A stretch of DNA of 6,786 nt from Pseudomonadota bacterium (GTDB taxonomy: Bacteria; Myxococcota_A; Polyangia; Polyangiales; Polyangiaceae), in NCBI GenBank assembly GCA_023418705.1, contig JAEZYZ010000117.1:1-6786 (forward strand), given 5' to 3'. Each line of letters begins with the position of its first letter. The stretch's first letter is position 1. Positions 1-4,300 of the stretch are shown piece by piece. Under the pieces are notes generated by a model. It was not told where the DNA came from, made no database searches, and worked only from the letters and a program-made list of their open reading frames with translations. Both the position numbers and the translations under genes were made by a program.

Positions 1-48
1 CGGACTTGATGGCCCGCGGCCCCGGCGCGCGGGGCCCGCCCGAGTCCG
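1..48. repeat. Nested GC-rich inverted repeat at the left edge
   Basis: CGGACT at 1-6 is the exact reverse complement of AGTCCG at 43-48. Inside it, GGCCCC at 18-23 is the exact reverse complement of GGGGCC at 31-36 around a 7-base loop, and the inner stem can extend by two pairs past a one-base bulge. A transcript could fold into a long hairpin. No T-run follows, so a standard intrinsic terminator is not supported. It could be the transcript end of an unseen upstream gene, part of the leader of the FHA-GGDEF gene, or chance pairing in very GC-rich DNA. The window edge cuts it, so its true extent is unknown. Confidence 0.35.
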
Positions 49-93
49 GCGACCCGCGGCCGCCGCCGGTCGGCGCGACGGCCGGGCGACAGC

Positions 94-1047
94 GTGGGCG
101 GCGCCCCGGCGCCCAAGCCAGGCGGGCCCATGGGCGGCGGTGAACGGCGGCGGCCGAGCCGAGCCCCGAAGACGCTGAAGGCGACCGATCACCCGGATCT
201 GGGGGCGGAGGTGCTGCGGCGGATCAAGGCCTCATATCGGCCCGTGCTGGTCGTGCTGTCTGGCGCCGCGGTGGGTGAGCGGGTGGTGGTCGATCGGACG
301 CTGGTCGTCGGCCGCGACCCTGAGGCGGGGCTGACCCTGACCGATGCCCTGGTGTCTTGGCACCACGCCAGCATCGAAGACCGCGGAGACAGCTGGTCGG
401 TGGTCGATCTCGACAGCACCAACGGCACCTTCGTCAACGGGGAGCGGATCGAGGAGTCGCCGCTGCGGCCGAACGACAAGATCGGATTCGGCCAGACCGT
501 CGTGAGCTTCGAGCTTCAGGATGAGCTTCAACAAGCATATACGGATGTGGTCGAACGCCTGCTGAACGTCGACGATCTCTCGGGGCTTTTGGTGCGGCGC
601 CGGTTCGACACCGAGCTGGTCCAGCTCCTGGAAGCGGCCCGGCACCACGGGCGCAGCCTGGCCCTTTTGGTGATGGATCTCGACGGCGTGAAGCGGATCA
701 ACGACACCTACGGACACCTGTTCGGGGCCTATGTCATCGGCGAGGCGGGGCGCGTCATCGGTGGCGTGATCGGTGACGCGGGCATCGCGTGCCGGTTCGG
801 CGGCGACGAGTACCTGGCCGCCCTGCCGGGGCTCACCACCGAGCAGGCGATCGAGGTGGGAGAGCGCATCCGCGAGGCGGTGGCGGCCTTTCCCTTCGAG
901 CGCGAAGGGATCCCGCTCCGACCGGGCATTTCCATCGGGGCCGCCGCGTTCCCCGAGGACGCTGGCGACGCCGAGTCGCTCTTCCAGCGCGCCGACGAGG
1001 CGCTGTACCGCGCCAAGGCCGGCGGCAAGAACCGCGTCTGCCGCTGA
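94..1047 (+). CDS. FHA-GGDEF fusion protein (putative diguanylate cyclase, non-canonical active site)
   Basis: This is a 317-residue soluble signalling protein with no signal peptide or membrane segment. Residues 1-48 are a Gly/Pro/Arg-rich tail. Residues 51-139 form an FHA domain with the phosphopeptide-binding set: G73-R74, S88 and H91 (as SWHH, Trp replacing the usual Arg), and STNGTFVNG at 108-116. FHA domains bind phosphothreonine peptides, so a Ser/Thr kinase input is likely. Residues 160-316 form a GGDEF domain, which normally makes cyclic-di-GMP from two GTP. It has metal-binding D195, K200, N203-D204, G207-H208, the signature RFGGDEY at 234-240, and the C-terminal YRAKAGGKN at 305-313. 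Departures from canonical cyclases are A212 where PleD has guanine-contacting D344, V167 in the LTGLxNRR region, and GDAG at 227-230 in place of the RxxD inhibitory site. Activity is therefore uncertain; it could be a weak cyclase or a GTP/c-di-GMP sensor. The frame opens after a TGA at 7-9. The start may be GTG at 94 or ATG at 130 (residue 13); neither has a strong ribosome site, and both keep the domains intact. Confidence 0.93.
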   Translation: MGGAPAPKPGGPMGGGERRRPSRAPKTLKATDHPDLGAEVLRRIKASYRPVLVVLSGAAVGERVVVDRTLVVGRDPEAGLTLTDALVSWHHASIEDRGDSWSVVDLDSTNGTFVNGERIEESPLRPNDKIGFGQTVVSFELQDELQQAYTDVVERLLNVDDLSGLLVRRRFDTELVQLLEAARHHGRSLALLVMDLDGVKRINDTYGHLFGAYVIGEAGRVIGGVIGDAGIACRFGGDEYLAALPGLTTEQAIEVGERIREAVAAFPFEREGIPLRPGISIGAAAFPEDAGDAESLFQRADEALYRAKAGGKNRVCR

Positions 1048-1061
1048 CGCGGGGCTCCGCG
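1048..1061 (+). other. Short hairpin directly after the FHA-GGDEF stop
   Basis: CGCGG at 1048-1052 pairs perfectly with CCGCG at 1057-1061 around a GGCT loop, starting at the base after the TGA stop (1045-1047). The five-pair all-GC stem is stable for its size, but no T-run follows. A factor-independent terminator is not demonstrated; it may only protect a 3' end or be chance in GC-rich DNA. Confidence 0.3.
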
Positions 1062-1113
1062 CGACGGCGAAACATCCGCCTGGACGCCCACCCCGGCGCC
1101 GATCCGAGTACAT

Positions 1114-1123
1114 CCCCTAGGGG
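1114..1123. promoter_or_regulatory. Perfect palindrome CCCCTAGGGG in the intergenic spacer (candidate operator)
   Basis: CCCCTAGGGG is a perfect 10-base palindrome lying about 190 bases before the TPR gene start and about 40 bases before the small ORF candidate. It is flanked by two copies of GATCC (1101-1105 and 1126-1130). The nearby GATAGC at 1134-1139 matches a sigma-70 -10 box at only three of six positions, and no matching -35 box is visible. The symmetry would suit a dimeric regulator. CTAG is expected to be rare in DNA this GC-rich, which makes the element stand out. Calling it regulatory is inference. Confidence 0.3.
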
Positions 1124-1161
1124 GCGATCCTCTGATAGCCTGTCGACTAGCGCGGCTTTCG

Positions 1162-1320
1162 ATGAGTGAACGGTCCATGCAAACACGCTTGGGCCCTCGG
1201 CTGTTGATCGAGCCGAAAAGCCTCCCTCTCGATCGCCGCACCGAGTTCGTGTCTGCGAGGCCACCTGGAGTGGCGCTCAGCGAAAAACTCAGCCCGAGCC
1301 ATCCGTTGGAGATCCTATGA
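1162..1320 (+). CDS. Candidate small ORF, 52 residues, ATGA overlap with the TPR gene
   Basis: An ATG at 1162 opens 52 codons ending in TGA at 1318-1320. That stop overlaps the TPR start as ATGA, the arrangement of translationally coupled genes. The predicted peptide is soluble, with seven prolines, eight basic and six acidic residues, no cysteine and no membrane segment; I do not recognise it. GC by codon position is about 62, 50 and 69 percent, in the order expected for coding DNA but well below the bias of its neighbours. No convincing ribosome site precedes it, and it contains a hairpin at 1197-1216. It shares the reading frame of the FHA-GGDEF gene, and no stop lies between that gene's TGA and this one's. 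It may be a leader peptide, a real small protein, or simply the open 5' leader of the TPR gene. Confidence 0.3.
   Translation: MSERSMQTRLGPRLLIEPKSLPLDRRTEFVSARPPGVALSEKLSPSHPLEIL
1197..1216 (+). other. Hairpin in the leader of the TPR gene
   Basis: TCGGCT at 1197-1202 is the exact reverse complement of AGCCGA at 1211-1216, around an 8-base loop (GTTGATCG). It lies about 100 bases before the TPR start and inside the candidate small ORF. It is followed by AAAAG, not a T-run, so it is not a standard terminator. It might affect leader structure, or be incidental. Confidence 0.25.
1308..1311 (+). promoter_or_regulatory. Ribosome binding site GGAG for the TPR gene
   Basis: GGAG lies five bases before the ATG at 1317, a suitable Shine-Dalgarno match and spacing. 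It favours this ATG over the second in-frame ATG at 1323, which would be 11 bases away, and so fixes the start of the TPR gene. Confidence 0.7.
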
Positions 1321-4300
1321 CGATGACGTCTTCGAAGCCGAGCCGCGCGCCCACCGCGCTCGCGCTGAAGATCGAAGAGCTGAACGCCGTGCTCGATCAG
1401 CGTGTCGAAGAGCCAGGGCCGATCCTCGACGCGCTCGTCTCGAGCGTCGCCAGGGGGCAACCCGTCCCCGAGCTGTGGAACAAGCTGCATCAAGGCGCGC
1501 TGCGCGACGACAAGCTGGCCGAGCTCGCGTTCGCCTACGAAGGGGTGGGGCAGGACCGACGCGTCAAGCTGCTGCCGGTCGAGCAACAGGTCGAGATCTA
1601 CCTGCACGCCGTCGATTTCTTCGAGCACGTCTTTCAGGATTTGGACGGCGCCATTTCCTACGCCGAACGGGCGCTCGGGGTCGTGCCCAACCACCCGCTG
1701 GCGGTCGAGCGGCTCGCGGCGCTGCTGAAGGCGTCGGGCTACCAGCTGCGGCTGGCGCGGCTCTATCTGGAGCTCGCGGGGGCCGAGCGGGATCGGGACC
1801 AGCAGCTCGCGCTCTTGCGGCAGGCGGCCGAGCTCGCGGCCGATCCGTCACCGGCGGCGGTGGATCTCGCGATCGAGGTGTATCAGCGCATCTTGCGGGT
1901 CGACCCAGCCGACGCCGTGGCGCGGGATGCCCTGGAGAGCCGGCTGCTGCAGTGCGGGCGACCGCGCGACGCCGCCAAGCTGCTCGAGCAGGCGCTGTTG
2001 CGCGACGTGCCGCTCGAGGAGCAGGAAGCGCGTGGCATTCGAGAGCGGCTCATCGGGCTCTACACGGAGGCCCTCGGCGATTCGCAGAAGGCCATCCCCC
2101 ACGTCGAAGCCGTGCTGGCGATGGACCCCCGGCACGAGCGCGCGCGGCAGGTCGCCGAGAGCTTGCTCGAAAACCGGGCCGTCGCCGCGCGGGCCGCAGC
2201 GGCGCTGTCGGACGCCTACGAGAAGGTGGGCGATCTATCGAACGCTGCCGCGATGTTGACGCTGGAGCTCAAGATCGTCCGCGGCCCCCGCCGCATGGAA
2301 GCCCAGCGCCGCCTCGGGATCCTCAGACAGGACGCGCTCGATGATCCGGCAGGTGCGCTCGAGCTGCTCGCGCCGGTCGTGGCCGGGGATCCGGGCGACG
2401 ACGACTTGCGGGCGCGCTACGTGTCGTTGAGCGCCAGCTTGAATCAGCCGCTCGAGGCCGCACGCCTTCTGTCCCGGGCGCTGCAGACCTGTCGCGACCC
2501 GGCGGTGCGCGCCCGCGTCTCGGCCGAGATCGGCAACGTCTTCATGCAAGCGGGGGATCCGAAGCGGGCTCAGGCTGCGTTCCAGCAGGTCATCTCCTCG
2601 GGCCAGGACGACCGCGCCGTGCTCGAAGCCGCCCGTCGCTTGGCGGAGCTGCACGCCGACGCGGGGGACGTCAAGCAGCTCTGCGCGGCGCTCGAGCTGG
2701 TCGTCAAGCTCGAGCCGGAGCGAGAGCCGAGGCACGCCGCGGCGCGCCGGCTGGCGCGCCTGTGCGAAGGGGAGCTGAACGACCCGGCGCGGGCGGTGGC
2801 CGCCTACCGAGCGCTCGTCGATTCGTCGTGGGCCGACGAGGCGCTGCGCAAGCTCGAGGCCATCTGCGAGCAGACCGGGGACTACGACGGGCTGATCGTC
2901 GCGCTCGAGCGGCGCGCCGAGCGCAGCGAGGATCCGGAGCTCGCCCGTGAGCTCAGGTTCCGCGCGGCGGAGCTCCGATCGGACGAGCGCCGCGACCGCG
3001 CCGGCGCGCTCGAGGCATGGAATGCGTACATGGAGGTCTACGGACCTTCGCGCGAGGTGCACGCCCGGCTGATCCCGCTGCTCGAGCAGGAGAAGGCCTG
3101 GGATCGCCTCGCCAGCGTCCTGGAGCGGGAGGTCGAGCTCGCGCCCGAGGGCGAGCGTCCGGCGCTGTGGTCGCGCCTCGGTCAAATCCGCGCGGCGCGC
3201 CTGGAAGATCTCGCGGGCGCGCTCGCGGCGTTTCGACGGGCGCTCGAGCTGGATCCGTCCGAGCGCACCGCGCGCGCCGCGGTCGAGAAGCTGCTGGCGG
3301 CCGGGGAGCACCGCCTCGAGGCGGCGAGCATCCTCGAGGCCGTCTATCGGGCCGAGGCCCCGGGGGCGGGGCTCGTGCGCGTCCTGGAGACCCGCGGCGA
3401 GCTGTCGAGCGAGCCGGGGGAGCGGCTGCACGCGCTCAGCGAGGCCGTGGGCATCGCCGAGGCGAACCTCGCCAACGCCGAGCGCGCCCTCGAGCTCGCA
3501 GGGCGTGGACTGTGGGAGAGCGTGCAGCACGACCGCGAGCAGCTGTCCGAGTGGCTCACCCGGGTGCAGCGCTTCTCCGGGGAGCTCGGTGACCTCGCGG
3601 GGCGGGCCCGCCACCTGTCGAGCGCGCTCGGCGCGGCGCGCATCGACTCGGAGCCGATGTGCAGCCTCGCCCGCGCCACCGCGGACGCCCTGGTGGCGGC
3701 GGGGGAGCCCGGTCAGGCCGTAGACGTCTACCGACGGGCGCTCGAGTTCGACCCGACCTCCGCCGAGCTCCTGCAGCGCATCGACGAGCTGTTGGCCCAA
3801 CAAGGCGATCCGGGCGAACGGCTCGCGTTGTATCGGGCGGCGCTCGAGCAAGAGCAGGATTCGGGCAGAAGGCGCGAGCTCCTGCACACCATCGGCTCGC
3901 TCCAGCGGCGGGAGCTCCAGGACGCTGCCGCCGCGATCGCGACCTATCAGCTGGCGCTGCAGGTCGACGGGCGCGATCTGGGCGCGCATCAGGCGCTGGT
4001 CGACATCTACTCCGAGCAGCAGGATTGGGACGCCGTCTACGGCGAGCTCGAGCGCATGCTGTCCGAGCTCGAGGGCGAGCGGCGCACGGCCGCGCTGATC
4101 CGGATGGCCGAAGTCAGCCTGCGCAACGACCGCCCCAAGCGGGCGCTCGGCCACTACCGTGAGGTGCTCAAGAGCGCCGACCTCGACGAGGCCGTGCTCG
4201 AGTCGATCGAGCAGCTGGCGCGCGCCCGCAGCGACGCGGAGACGACCCGCGCCGTGCTCGAGCGCCGAGTGGCTCGCGCGACGGATCCGGAAGAGCAGGC

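Noticed and set aside
1048..1061. Intrinsic terminator after the FHA-GGDEF gene
   Set aside because: The hairpin has only five base pairs and no T-run follows, so I list it only as a hairpin.
1204..1232. TTGATC as a -35 promoter box
   Set aside because: No -10-like hexamer is present at a spacing of about 17 bases, and the hexamer lies in the loop of the 1197-1216 hairpin.
1323..1325. Second in-frame ATG as start of the TPR gene
   Set aside because: GGAG is five bases from ATG 1317 but 11 from this one, so the first ATG fits better.
232..1694. Overlapping minus-strand open frames of 293 and 321 codons across the FHA-GGDEF gene and spacer
   Set aside because: They oppose a clearly recognised FHA-GGDEF protein, have no domain of their own, and one crosses the spacer into the TPR gene. 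High GC makes such open frames common.
1475..2344. A plus-strand 289-codon open frame in another phase
   Set aside because: The product is almost entirely Ala, Gly and Arg and overlaps the continuous TPR frame, which has proper repeat periodicity.
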